The notes beneath the pieces were generated by a model that searched no databases, was not told the DNA's origin, and saw only the letters and a program-made list of their open reading frames with translations. From JAAYAN01 sp964437215 (lineage in GTDB: Bacteria > Bacteroidota > Ignavibacteria > Ignavibacteriales > Melioribacteraceae), in NCBI GenBank assembly GCA_964437215.1, contig CAYTFZ010000004.1, forward strand, positions 12,074 to 76,073: a DNA stretch of 64,000 bases. The letters run 5' to 3'. Position 1 is the stretch's first letter. Each line of letters opens with the position of its first letter. This document shows, in pieces, positions 16,022 through 24,653 of this stretch. Made by a program: the position numbers and the translations under genes.

Positions 16022-17335
16022 TTGAATATTATAAGAAAAATATCAGTCATTACGTTTATTTTTGTCATTTACATTTCTGCCCAGCAAAATTCTGAAATAA
16101 AGCGTGAATATTTTCCCAATGGGAAATTAAAATCCGAAGGAACATATATTAACGGAATTCGCGAAGGAATTTATAAAGAATATTATGATACCGGCGAGCT
16201 TTGGAAAGAATGGAATTATATAGATGGCAAGGAAGAAGGGATTTCGACTTGGTATTTCCCGGACGGTGCAATAAGTATGGAATGGAATTACATAAACGGA
16301 AGCCTCGAAGGAATTTCTAAGTGGTATTATCTGACTGGAGAATTATGGGCTGAACCCAATTACGAAAACAATCTTCAAAACGGATTTACTAAAACGTATT
16401 ATCTTAACGGCGCTTTGCAAAGTATTTTGCATTATAAAGACGGCTTGCTTGAGGGATTAAGCAAAACGTTTTTTGAAAACGGGAAATTGGAAGTCGAAAA
16501 AAATTATGTGCGCGGAAAATTAGAAGGCATTAACAGGGTTTATTACGATTTCGGACAGTTAGCGCTTGAGGCCAATTACAGAGACGATAAACTTGAAGGA
16601 GTATCATATTTGTATTACCCCGATGGTTCGATAAAAGTTATTGATACTTACAGAGACGGAATAATTATTAAACGCGATAAATACGGTATTACGGGTAACT
16701 ACGAAAAAACAATCGAAAATTTTTCGGAATATTATCCCGAAGGAACGTTAAAAGCTGAAAACAATTATAAATCGGGCAAACCCGACGGAATAAACAAATA
16801 TTATTATCGGAGCGGATTTTTAGAATCAGTTTTAAATTATAAGGAAGGTGAGCTGGACAGTATTTGCATTACATATTCCGACAGCGGAAAAATTAAAACT
16901 GAAATGCTGTACAATTCTGGGGAAAAAACAGGCACTGCATTTTATTACGATTCAACTGGAGCGCTTGAAAAAACCGAAGAATATATTGACGGAGTTATGC
17001 ACGGACCTTGCCGGGAATATTATTCAAGCGGGAATATCAAAACCGAATCGGTTTATGTATTTGGTTCTAAGGAAGGCAAGGAAATATATCATTATAATGA
17101 AGGCGGAGTTGCGGCAGAATATTTATATGAAAAAAGCATCCTTAACGGTTCATTTACGGAATATTATTCCGACGGAGAAATAAAATCATTCGGAACTTAC
17201 AGCAACGGGGTTTTGAACGGAAAGTTTTATGAGTATTACGAGACAGGGTTGCTTAAAACCGAGGCAGAATACAGCGAAGGAGTTCCGGCAACAAAAATTT
17301 CATATAGCGAAAACGGATTAAAAGTAAGCAACTGA
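16022..17335 (+). CDS. MORN-variant (YwqK-type) repeat protein, exported
   Basis: About 437 residues made almost wholly of a 24-residue repeat, YYxxGxLxxExxYxxGxxxGxxxx. I count 16 full copies and a partial last one. A ~15-residue insertion after copy 8 (around IIIKRDKYGITGN) splits them 8 + 8. There is no ATG. The TTG at 16022 is chosen because it begins a signal peptide (IIRKISVITFIFVIYISAQ); GTG 15995 and TTG 15974 are alternatives. MORN_2 repeats form a beta-meander seen in YwqK 'antitoxin' and surface proteins. No toxin gene is adjacent, so a role in the envelope is more likely. Function unknown. Confidence 0.75.
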   Translation: MNIIRKISVITFIFVIYISAQQNSEIKREYFPNGKLKSEGTYINGIREGIYKEYYDTGELWKEWNYIDGKEEGISTWYFPDGAISMEWNYINGSLEGISKWYYLTGELWAEPNYENNLQNGFTKTYYLNGALQSILHYKDGLLEGLSKTFFENGKLEVEKNYVRGKLEGINRVYYDFGQLALEANYRDDKLEGVSYLYYPDGSIKVIDTYRDGIIIKRDKYGITGNYEKTIENFSEYYPEGTLKAENNYKSGKPDGINKYYYRSGFLESVLNYKEGELDSICITYSDSGKIKTEMLYNSGEKTGTAFYYDSTGALEKTEEYIDGVMHGPCREYYSSGNIKTESVYVFGSKEGKEIYHYNEGGVAAEYLYEKSILNGSFTEYYSDGEIKSFGTYSNGVLNGKFYEYYETGLLKTEAEYSEGVPATKISYSENGLKVSN

Positions 17336-17338
17336 AAG

Positions 17339-18790
17339 TCACATAAAGATTTTTTGCACCGCCTGCAGATTTTTTTTGTTGATAAGAATCGAAAGAATAT
17401 CTCCTTGTTCCAACACGGTTCCCCCGCTGGGCACAATATTTTTTTCATCGCGGATTATTAAAACTATACGGCTGTCGGCAGGAAAGTTTATATCCACAAT
17501 TTGTTTCCCTGCAATAGAAGAATTAAAAGGGACAATCAATTCTATCAAATCTGTATCGCTATCCGTGGCAGATGAAAATTCCAGAGAGAGTTTTTTTTTA
17601 AGCTGAAGCGGAGCGGAAAGTTTAAGCCATTTTGCAACTGGATTTATTGACCATCCTTGAATTGTTGCAGAAGAAAGGACAACAAAAAATACTAAATTAA
17701 AAATCAGGTGCGAGTTTTCTACTCCTTTTAACAATGGAAAAGTTGCTAAAATAATAGGAACGGCGCCCCGTAATCCAACCCAAGATATAAATATTTTTTC
17801 TTTCAGATTAAACTTAAACGGTATGAGAGTAATAAAAACGCTTAAAGGTCTGGCAACAAGCATTAAAATCAAACTTAACAGAATTCCCGAACCGGTTACT
17901 AATAATAATTCGGAAGGGAAAAGCAATAAACCCAACGTTAGGAACATCGAAATTTGTCCAAGCCAGGCAAAACCGTCAAAAAAACCAGTTAATGCTTTTT
18001 TATGTATAAATTGCTGATTGCTCATTATTAAACCGGCTATATAAATTGCAAGAAAGCCGCTGCCGTTTAACAAAGTTGTAAATGAATAAAGGAGAATAAC
18101 TAACGCAAGCAGCAAAACAGAATAAATTCCTTCGTAAAAAAACTTAAGTTTATTTATAAATAATACAATCAGTTTCCCGCCTAAAATGCCAAAAACTAAC
18201 CCGAGTCCTATCTGAAGAAAGAAAAATAAAACTAAATCGGAAATCGATTTATCGGGTGTTATAATTAGTTCTATCGTCCCGATTGTAAGAAATACAGCCA
18301 TGGGATCGTTGCTTCCGGACTCAAGTTCAAGCAGCGGTTTCACTGTTCCCTTTAGTCCTATATTACCGGTTCGCAAAATTGAAAAAACTGCTGCAGCATC
18401 TGTAGAAGAAATAATTGAACCGATAAGCAAACCCCAAAGAAAGGAAGTTTTAAAAATAATAGTAACAAAAAAGGCAATAATAAGAGCAGTGATAAAAGTT
18501 CCAAAAATTGCCAGCAAGAATGCCGGCACCGAAACAATTTTCGATTCTTTCCAACTAGTATCCAACCCGCCCGAAAATAGAATAAAAATAAGCGATAAAA
18601 TACCGATAGACTGTGCCATTGATGCATCGCTGAATTCTATTCCGCCCAAACCTTCGGATCCTGCAAGAATTCCAACACCAATAAACAGCAGTAATGTAGG
18701 TATTCCTACATTTTGCAACGTTTTTGCTGTAAGTATGCTTACCAAAAGAAGTATGCTGCCAATTAGTAAAAGATATTCGAGACTTACCAT
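17339..18790 (-). CDS. Potassium/proton antiporter, CPA1 family (NhaP2/CvrA-like)
   Basis: 483 residues: about 12-13 membrane segments (residues 1-395) followed by a cytoplasmic RCK_C/TrkA_C domain (~405-483, with PADSRIVLIIRD and GDILSILI). Transport-site landmarks are SSTDAAAVFSILR and SGSNDPMAV, the CPA1 Asp and Asn-Asp motifs. This arrangement, antiporter plus TrkA_C, is that of NhaP2-type K+(Na+)/H+ antiporters. It ends 3 bases from the MORN-repeat gene in a convergent pair. A second, unrelated antiporter follows divergently at 18900, with a 109-base shared promoter region, so the two may answer the same ionic stress. Confidence 0.92.
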   Translation of the reverse strand: MVSLEYLLLIGSILLLVSILTAKTLQNVGIPTLLLFIGVGILAGSEGLGGIEFSDASMAQSIGILSLIFILFSGGLDTSWKESKIVSVPAFLLAIFGTFITALIIAFFVTIIFKTSFLWGLLIGSIISSTDAAAVFSILRTGNIGLKGTVKPLLELESGSNDPMAVFLTIGTIELIITPDKSISDLVLFFFLQIGLGLVFGILGGKLIVLFINKLKFFYEGIYSVLLLALVILLYSFTTLLNGSGFLAIYIAGLIMSNQQFIHKKALTGFFDGFAWLGQISMFLTLGLLLFPSELLLVTGSGILLSLILMLVARPLSVFITLIPFKFNLKEKIFISWVGLRGAVPIILATFPLLKGVENSHLIFNLVFFVVLSSATIQGWSINPVAKWLKLSAPLQLKKKLSLEFSSATDSDTDLIELIVPFNSSIAGKQIVDINFPADSRIVLIIRDEKNIVPSGGTVLEQGDILSILINKKNLQAVQKIFM

Positions 18791-18899
18791 AAGCTTTCTA
18801 AATATTATTAGGCAAATATAAGCAAATTTACAAAGGATTTATTGAATACAAGAAATTTTAATTCTATTTTTGGCTGAATAAATAATTATTAGAAAGATT

Positions 18900-20144
18900 A
18901 TGAATCAATTCGATATTATTCAGGATATTGTTCTTATTCTATTGGTTGCACTGCCAATAATATACATTTTTAAAAAAATTAATATGCCTGCAATAGTCGG
19001 ATTTCTTATCTCAGGAATAATCATCGGGCCTTATGGATTTGCTTTAATGAAAAATCCTGACGGTATTGAAGTAATGGCAGAAATCGGCGTAATTTTACTT
19101 TTATTTACCATCGGTCTCGAAGTATCCTTTACCCAGTTGATAAAAATCAGGAAATTTCTTCTTATTGCCGGAGGCATTCAAGTTGCAGGAACTATACTTA
19201 TTGCTGCATTAATCTTAAGCTCGATAGGGTTATCTTCCGGAACTTCAATCTTTATTGGGATGCTGGTAAGCCTTTCGAGTACAGCAATTGTTTTAAAAAT
19301 TCTTTCGGACAGACAGGAATTGCGCGCACCGCACGGAAAAATATCTCTTGGTATTTTGATTTTTCAAGATTTGATAATTGTTCCGATGTTCCTTTTACTT
19401 CCTATTTTAGGTGCAAGCGAACCGTTAAGTTTTAAAGAAATCATTCTGAAAATGCTTCTTGCGTTTGGAACTTTAGCAGGATTGTTATTTCTCGCTAAAT
19501 TCCTTATGCCTAAAATAATGTATATACTTGCAGGAATAAGATTGCGTGAAGCATTTACTACAGGCACTATACTTATTTTGCTTGGCACGGCATATCTTAC
19601 TCATTCATTCGGATTATCTTTTGCTCTCGGTGCATTTATAGCCGGACTTATACTTGCTGAGTCGGAATATAATTCGCAAATTATTTCTGATATGCTTCCA
19701 TTAAAAGATACTTTTAACAGCATATTTTTCGTATCAGTGGGAATGTTATTAAATGTTAATTTTGTTTTGGATAATCCTTTATTTATTTTAATTGTTACAG
19801 CTGCAGTAATTATTTTCAAATCATTTATAATTACAATAATTGTTCTTTTTCTCAGATATCCGCTGCGTATTGCTTTGCTTACTGCATTGGGTTTATCGCA
19901 AATAGGGGAGTTTGCATTTGTGCTTTCGCAGGCTGGAAGCAAAACCGGACTTTTTGATAATCAGCTGTATAACATATTTCTTGCTTCATCAATATTTACA
20001 ATGATACTTACACCGTTTCTTATTAAACTGGCTCCCAAACTTGCATTTGCTTCAAGCAGTCTTGTACCGGTAAGAGAAAACGGTGAAGATGAAGAAACGA
20101 AGAATCTAACCGGGCAAAGTTGTAATTGCAGGTTTCGGACTTAA
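18900..20144 (+). CDS. Kef/CPA2-type monovalent cation:proton antiporter, membrane part (frameshifted from its RCK domain)
   Basis: 414 residues as read. Residues 1-~385 form about 12 membrane segments with CPA2 landmarks: IVGFLISGIIIGPYG, VSLSSTAIVLKILSDRQELRAPHG, and ILIFQDLIIVP (the conserved Gln-Asp). The last ~8 residues before the stop are out of frame relative to what follows. The RCK domain continues at once in the +1 frame. One base too many in the GGG at 20112-20114 explains the break: without one G the reading runs KNLTGKVVIAGFGLNGKN, a perfect join. So this is a disrupted or mis-sequenced KefB-like gene, or two split proteins. Confidence 0.88.
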   Translation: MNQFDIIQDIVLILLVALPIIYIFKKINMPAIVGFLISGIIIGPYGFALMKNPDGIEVMAEIGVILLLFTIGLEVSFTQLIKIRKFLLIAGGIQVAGTILIAALILSSIGLSSGTSIFIGMLVSLSSTAIVLKILSDRQELRAPHGKISLGILIFQDLIIVPMFLLLPILGASEPLSFKEIILKMLLAFGTLAGLLFLAKFLMPKIMYILAGIRLREAFTTGTILILLGTAYLTHSFGLSFALGAFIAGLILAESEYNSQIISDMLPLKDTFNSIFFVSVGMLLNVNFVLDNPLFILIVTAAVIIFKSFIITIIVLFLRYPLRIALLTALGLSQIGEFAFVLSQAGSKTGLFDNQLYNIFLASSIFTMILTPFLIKLAPKLAFASSSLVPVRENGEDEETKNLTGQSCNCRFRT

Positions 20145-20874
20145 CGGAAAGAACTTGGCAAGGGTTCTTAAACAGACAGGAATAAGATATATTGTTACCG
20201 AATTGAATCCGGATACAGTTAAAATTGAAAAAGCCAATAACGAAAGAATAATTTTCGGAGATATAAGCAAAGAAGAAGTACTTCATCAGGTTCACATTGA
20301 AAATGCAAGCGTGCTTGTGTTCACAATATCCGATCCTATTACTACCAGACGGTCGCTTTATTCTGCAAAACGGATAAACCCTAAAATTTTTACTGTAGTA
20401 CGCACACGATATCTTAATGAAATTGAAGAATTAAAAAAATTAGGCGCCGATGCGGTAATTCCCGAAGAATTTGAAACATCGCTTGAAATATTCAGAAATG
20501 TGCTGGAAAGATACCACATTCCACTGAATGTTATAATGCAGCAAACATCAATTCTCCGAAGCGAATCTTACAGTCTTTTACGCAACGATGAATCAGCCGC
20601 ATCTTTTATTCATCTAGATGAAATACTTGCACAGGGTTTAACGGAAACCTTTTTTGTAAATCAGGATAATCCTAATGCAGGAAGGCTGCTTAGCGAAATT
20701 CATTTGCGGGAGCATTCCGATGCAACTATAATTGCAATAGTGCGCGACGGTAAAACAATTTCCAATCCCACAGGAAGGCAGAAAATACTTATCAATGATA
20801 CTCTTGTAATTACAGGCACGCACAAATCGGTTGATGCGGCTATTAATATTTTAATCGGGAGTGCAAATGATTGA
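20116..20874 (+). CDS. RCK (TrkA_N + TrkA_C) regulatory domain of the same Kef-type antiporter
   Basis: In the +1 frame relative to the membrane part. The Rossmann fold begins exactly at the frame break (KVVIAGFGLNGKNLARVL: G-x-G-x-x-G nucleotide loop), with the acidic end of strand 2 in ELNPD. TrkA_N spans about 130 residues (to ~RNVLERYHIP), a linker follows, then a TrkA_C domain (LLSEIHLREHSDATIIAIVRDG through LVITGTH). RCK domains bind NAD(H) or glutathione-type ligands and gate the antiporter. No good start exists for separate translation; the first in-frame candidate is a TTG at 20155, inside the nucleotide-binding loop. The sequence is otherwise undamaged, so the break is recent, an error, or bypassed. 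Confidence 0.85.
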   Translation, partial: KVVIAGFGLNGKNLARVLKQTGIRYIVTELNPDTVKIEKANNERIIFGDISKEEVLHQVHIENASVLVFTISDPITTRRSLYSAKRINPKIFTVVRTRYLNEIEELKKLGADAVIPEEFETSLEIFRNVLERYHIPLNVIMQQTSILRSESYSLLRNDESAASFIHLDEILAQGLTETFFVNQDNPNAGRLLSEIHLREHSDATIIAIVRDGKTISNPTGRQKILINDTLVITGTHKSVDAAINILIGSAND

Positions 20875-21385
20875 TTTTCAATATCCTTCTTTAGCAAAAA
20901 AGAATATACTTATTAGGAAAAATTTATATAAATGCCGTGTTGAAAGAGAAAGATTGCAAAGAAAATTTAGAGATAAAAATTCTAATTTCATAATTATTCT
21001 CTTTGCCGCTTCTTTAATTTGGAGGTTGTTTCAAATTTATCATTTTAATTCTTTCCCTTTGGATTATGAATTAACTTATCATAAAAATCTTGTTAAACTT
21101 CCTGAAGCCATATCAGTTGAAAGAATAGAAAATAAAAGAATAGTTTGTTATGTGGTTATGAACAAAGCAGGAATACTTTGGATGGAAGGTGAAAATGTTG
21201 AATCGACACAAATGTTATATAAATTAAAAAATATTAAAGAAAGACTTCCCAATGTAATAATATGTCTGCATGTTGATGCTGATTGCGATATGTCCAATGT
21301 GCAGGATTTTTTAATAACAGCAAGAAAGGCCGGAACTTTAAGGATAAATTTTGCAAGCCGATTTAAAAAATCAACCGATAAATAA
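20867..21385 (+). CDS. ExbD/TolR-like membrane protein (orphan)
   Basis: 172 residues from the ATG at 20867, which overlaps the RCK gene's end and has CGGGAG upstream; a GTG at 20861 is possible. A basic N-terminal ~45 residues precede one membrane segment (FIIILFAASLIWRLFQIY). Then a periplasmic domain reads like ExbD/TolR: LPEAISVERIENK, a strand with GILWMEGENVESTQMLYKLKN, VIICLHVDADCDMSNVQDFL, KAGTLRINFAS. The proton-relay Asp of the ExbD membrane helix is not present, and no ExbB partner is nearby. I infer an ExbD-fold protein adapted to another job, co-transcribed with the antiporter. Confidence 0.6.
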   Translation: MIDFQYPSLAKKNILIRKNLYKCRVERERLQRKFRDKNSNFIIILFAASLIWRLFQIYHFNSFPLDYELTYHKNLVKLPEAISVERIENKRIVCYVVMNKAGILWMEGENVESTQMLYKLKNIKERLPNVIICLHVDADCDMSNVQDFLITARKAGTLRINFASRFKKSTDK

Positions 21386-21535
21386 TTTAATTACTTAATC
21401 TTCAGTCTACAAAAACACACACTGCTGTAAACTTTAATAATCACTTTAAAAATCTTCTGTCAATTTCCTTATAAAAAAACAAGTTTTTAAAGGGCATAAC
21501 TTTTGAAAATCCGTTATTCAAACAGCGGGTTTCTT

Positions 21536-22069
21536 ATGAAAAATATTATTCTATCGCTTTTATTTGTTCTCATCATTCCGGGATGCTACACATTAAATCA
21601 TCATCCCGAGCTTCAGGCAAAAAACTCGAAAGGTGAAATGGATTTAATCTTTGTTACCAAAGAAACAAAGTGTTTGAATTGCCACAATGCCGAGCAGCTT
21701 GTAGATTACGGTTATCTTGTTGCAGTAAACGATGACGAGTTTGAAAAAATAAAATTGAAGTTTCCTTATTGGGCCGGCGATATTGATGAAATTGTTATTC
21801 CGGAAGATGAATACATTCAGTATAATCCTCAATTATACGAATTACCGGAAGAGGAAAAAGAAATTATTATACATAACCCGAATATTTATTATTCTCAACC
21901 TGTTTTATTTGGTCCCACAGTTTTGGGTCCTGCAAAAAAAGAACGGGAAACGGTAATACCAGAAAATCTGAAAGATATAAGAAACAGCGGCGGAAGAGGA
22001 AGTGAAAATTCCGTAAATACTGAAGGGAATAATGGTTCAAATGAAAGAGGAAACAGAAAACGGAAATAG
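21536..22069 (+). CDS. Putative lipoprotein with a CxxCH motif
   Basis: 177 residues from the ATG at 21536; a TTG at 21503 with AAAGGG upstream is an alternative start. The lipobox-like IIPGC ends at Cys17, with proline at -2, which is unusual. CLNCH at residues 46-50 matches the heme c attachment pattern but may be chance, since no other cytochrome features are seen. The middle is acidic (EEEKEIIIHNPN), and the C-terminal ~45 residues are Gly/Asn/Arg-rich and basic, probably disordered. It precedes a second lipoprotein by 6 bases. Function unknown. Confidence 0.65.
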   Translation: MKNIILSLLFVLIIPGCYTLNHHPELQAKNSKGEMDLIFVTKETKCLNCHNAEQLVDYGYLVAVNDDEFEKIKLKFPYWAGDIDEIVIPEDEYIQYNPQLYELPEEEKEIIIHNPNIYYSQPVLFGPTVLGPAKKERETVIPENLKDIRNSGGRGSENSVNTEGNNGSNERGNRKRK

Positions 22070-22075
22070 GATTTT

Positions 22076-22804
22076 ATGAAAAATTTACTGCTGTTGATAT
22101 TATTAGTTTTATTGCTTTTTTCCTGTGTTACGTATAAAACAGTAACAGAGCCGGTTGGCGAAAATTACTTTTTTGAACAAGGCAGGAAATATATGGTAAG
22201 TGGAAGTACTGAAGCTGAAATTACAATTTGCCTTGAAGAAACAACCGGTAATGAAATGAAATTTTTTCTTCAGATAAAAAACTTGAATGATGATACATTA
22301 ACAGTTGATCCGGCAGATTTTTATTGTTATCTAAATAAGTGCGATTTTGATAATGAGCAGGAAAGAGTTAAAAATTTAAGTTACTGCATTAATCCCGAAA
22401 CACGAATAAATACGTTAGAAAACCAATTAATAAAAAGAGAGGAGTCCTACGCACAAAACCAATTGGCAAATACAGCTTGCGGTTTGTCATCGTGCGCAAT
22501 AGGAGGGGCATCGTATATTTCGGGAGACAAGGAAACTGGTGACGGCGCAATTGACGAGATGGCAAGAGTAACAGAAAAAATGGAAAGAGAACGGATAGAA
22601 TATGAGAATGATGTAAGCAAATTTAACTCCGAAAAGAATTACTGGTCTAACGAAGCTTTCAGAAAAACCACACTGAATGGAAATAGCACCTATGCCGGAT
22701 TTGTCCATTTCAATGTGAAAAGTTCATCAAATTTTTTCCTGCTGTTCCCAGTAAAAAATTCTGTTATTTTGTTTGAATACAATCAAAAGCGCATAAAAAT
22801 TTAA
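22076..22804 (+). CDS. Putative lipoprotein
   Basis: 242 residues with a clear lipoprotein signal: a long Leu-rich segment and the lipobox LFSC at Cys17. The mature part starts with a beta-rich domain (residues ~20-110). A small-residue stretch follows (CGLSSCAIGGASYISG), then a charged helix (EMARVTEKMERERIEYENDVS) and a final beta segment. I do not recognise the family. It forms an operon with the preceding lipoprotein (6-base spacing). Confidence 0.65.
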   Translation: MKNLLLLILLVLLLFSCVTYKTVTEPVGENYFFEQGRKYMVSGSTEAEITICLEETTGNEMKFFLQIKNLNDDTLTVDPADFYCYLNKCDFDNEQERVKNLSYCINPETRINTLENQLIKREESYAQNQLANTACGLSSCAIGGASYISGDKETGDGAIDEMARVTEKMERERIEYENDVSKFNSEKNYWSNEAFRKTTLNGNSTYAGFVHFNVKSSSNFFLLFPVKNSVILFEYNQKRIKI

Positions 22805-22933
22805 GGGAAAGCTGGTTTTATTTTAAAAAAATCAGGGCATTTGTGATTGCCTTAAAATTATAAACTTTTACCTGTCCAAGAATGTTAATTATTAAATTCA
22901 TATTTTTGTTGAATTAAAAAAAGTGAGTTAATA

Positions 22934-24571
22934 ATGAATTTATTAAGAAGGGCTGTACTATTTGTTTTTTTTGTTTTAATAAATATTGCTTTTATTAAAG
23001 CTCAAAATAAAGAAATGCCCAAACTTGTAGTAAGTGTTGTTATCGATCAGATGCGTTACGATTATTTGAACAAATTCAGCGATTTATACGGAGAAGGCGG
23101 ATTTAAGCGGCTGATGAAGGGAGGCGCTAATTTTACTTTTACAAATCTTAATTACACTCCGGCATATACTGCTGTTGGACATGCAACAATTTATACGGGA
23201 GCAACGCCGTATTTCCATGGAATAATTGCAAATGATTTTTATGACCGTTCGGCAAAAAAAATAATTGCTCCTTTATACGATGCTTCTTACAACACCTTAG
23301 GCGCGCTTGATAAAAACGGAGAAAAATCGCCGAAAAGACTTATAGCAAGCACAATAACAGATGAACTGAAATTATTTTCTTCGGGAAAATCAAAAGTAAT
23401 TAGCATTTCCACAAAGGACAGAGCGTCAATATTGCCGGGAGGACATATGGCTGACGCGGCATTTTGGTATAATCCCGGAAACGGAAGTTTTATTTCTTCT
23501 ACATATTATATGAAAAATCTGCCCGGCTGGGTTATTTTGTTCAACGAGAAAAAAATGGCTTTAGAATATATGAATAAAGACTGGGAACTGAGCTTTCCGA
23601 CAGAAAAATATGTTTATACTCTCCCTGATAATTGTAAATGGGAACCAGATTATTTTAAGGAAGGAGATAATACTTTCCCGCATACTTTCAACAATCTGAC
23701 CGAAGATGAAAAACTTCATCTTATTAGTAATACACCATACGGAAATGAAATACTGTTTGACTTCACTGCAAAGGCATTGGCTGCAGAAGAATTAGGCAAA
23801 GATTCTATTACGGATTTTCTTGCCGTAAGTTTTTCGCCGACGGATTATGTTGGACACGTTTATGGTCCGAATTCTTTTGAAATTGCAGATACTTATGCAA
23901 AAATGGATAATATTATTGAAAGAATGCTAAATCTATTAGATGAAAAGGTTGGTGAAGGCAACTATTTGTTTGTTATTACCGCTGATCACGGAGGTTCTTA
24001 TCCTTTTGAATATTTAAAAGAAAACAATATGGTATCGGGCGGATTTTTAAAAAAGGGAACTGTTGATAAAATAAACAATTTCATTCAGAAAGAATTCGGT
24101 GATACAAATATTCTTGCAAGTTTATCAAATTCTCAACTATTTCTTGATAACGATTTGATTGTTAAAAAGGGATTTAATCCGCGGGAAGCAAGACTGAAAA
24201 TTGCTGAATATCTTAAAAACAATTTTAATGAAATTACAAAAGCAGTTACGCGCGATCAGCTAGAAGCTTCATATCCTGCAAGAGATGGAAAAGATTTCCT
24301 GCTGAACGGGTTCCATCCGGTTCGTTCCGGGGATATTCTTCTGGAATTTATTCCCGGTTATTATTATGCAAAACCAAAGACTGATGTAACATCTCACGAA
24401 ACCAGATATTCATCCGATTCGCATATACCGCTTATTTTTTATGGTTGGAATATCAATGCCGGCACTTTTAATAAACCTGCTTATATTGTTGATATTGCCG
24501 CAACAATTGCTGATATGTTAGGAATAAACGCTCCCAATTGCTCAATGGGAATTCCGCTGATAAAACATTAA
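22934..24571 (+). CDS. PafA-like alkaline phosphatase (alkaline phosphatase superfamily)
   Basis: 545 residues with a signal peptide (to ~AFIKA-Q). The active-site map follows Elizabethkingia PafA closely: Asp38 (VVIDQMRYD), nucleophile Thr79 (TPAYTAVGHATIYTG), Asn100 (GIIAND), Lys161/Arg163 (STKDRAS), Asp304 and His308 (TDYVGHVYGP), and Asp351-His352 (TADHGG), with a later His region near DSHIPLIFYG. The Asn/Lys/Arg set marks phosphate monoesterases rather than diesterases. Expected location is the periplasm, releasing phosphate from organic esters. Monocistronic, with a terminator at 24592. It has its own promoter region of ~130 bases. Confidence 0.93.
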   Translation: MNLLRRAVLFVFFVLINIAFIKAQNKEMPKLVVSVVIDQMRYDYLNKFSDLYGEGGFKRLMKGGANFTFTNLNYTPAYTAVGHATIYTGATPYFHGIIANDFYDRSAKKIIAPLYDASYNTLGALDKNGEKSPKRLIASTITDELKLFSSGKSKVISISTKDRASILPGGHMADAAFWYNPGNGSFISSTYYMKNLPGWVILFNEKKMALEYMNKDWELSFPTEKYVYTLPDNCKWEPDYFKEGDNTFPHTFNNLTEDEKLHLISNTPYGNEILFDFTAKALAAEELGKDSITDFLAVSFSPTDYVGHVYGPNSFEIADTYAKMDNIIERMLNLLDEKVGEGNYLFVITADHGGSYPFEYLKENNMVSGGFLKKGTVDKINNFIQKEFGDTNILASLSNSQLFLDNDLIVKKGFNPREARLKIAEYLKNNFNEITKAVTRDQLEASYPARDGKDFLLNGFHPVRSGDILLEFIPGYYYAKPKTDVTSHETRYSSDSHIPLIFYGWNINAGTFNKPAYIVDIAATIADMLGINAPNCSMGIPLIKH

Positions 24572-24591
24572 TCGGAACAAATTACATTCTT

Positions 24592-24632
24592 AAAAGCCGG
24601 GATTAATTTTAGAAATAATCGCCGGTTTTTTA
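24592..24632 (+). terminator. Rho-independent terminator
   Basis: Stem AAAA-G-CCGG-GATTA / TAATC-G-CCGG-TTTTT with one bulged G, followed by a T run, just after the phosphatase gene and before the convergent thioredoxin gene. Confidence 0.8.
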
Positions 24633-24653
24633 ATTCCAAATTCAATGTTCAAA

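Noticed and set aside
18300..18821. 173-codon plus-strand frame within the NhaP2-like gene
   Set aside because: Antisense shadow of a membrane protein; Pro/Ser-rich with no signature.
20100..20130. Programmed frameshift site at the antiporter/RCK junction
   Set aside because: No slippery heptamer with a downstream structure is evident; a single extra G is the simpler explanation.
21671..21685. CLNCH as a heme c site in the first lipoprotein
   Set aside because: A single CxxCH in a small protein with no other cytochrome features; kept only as a weak note.
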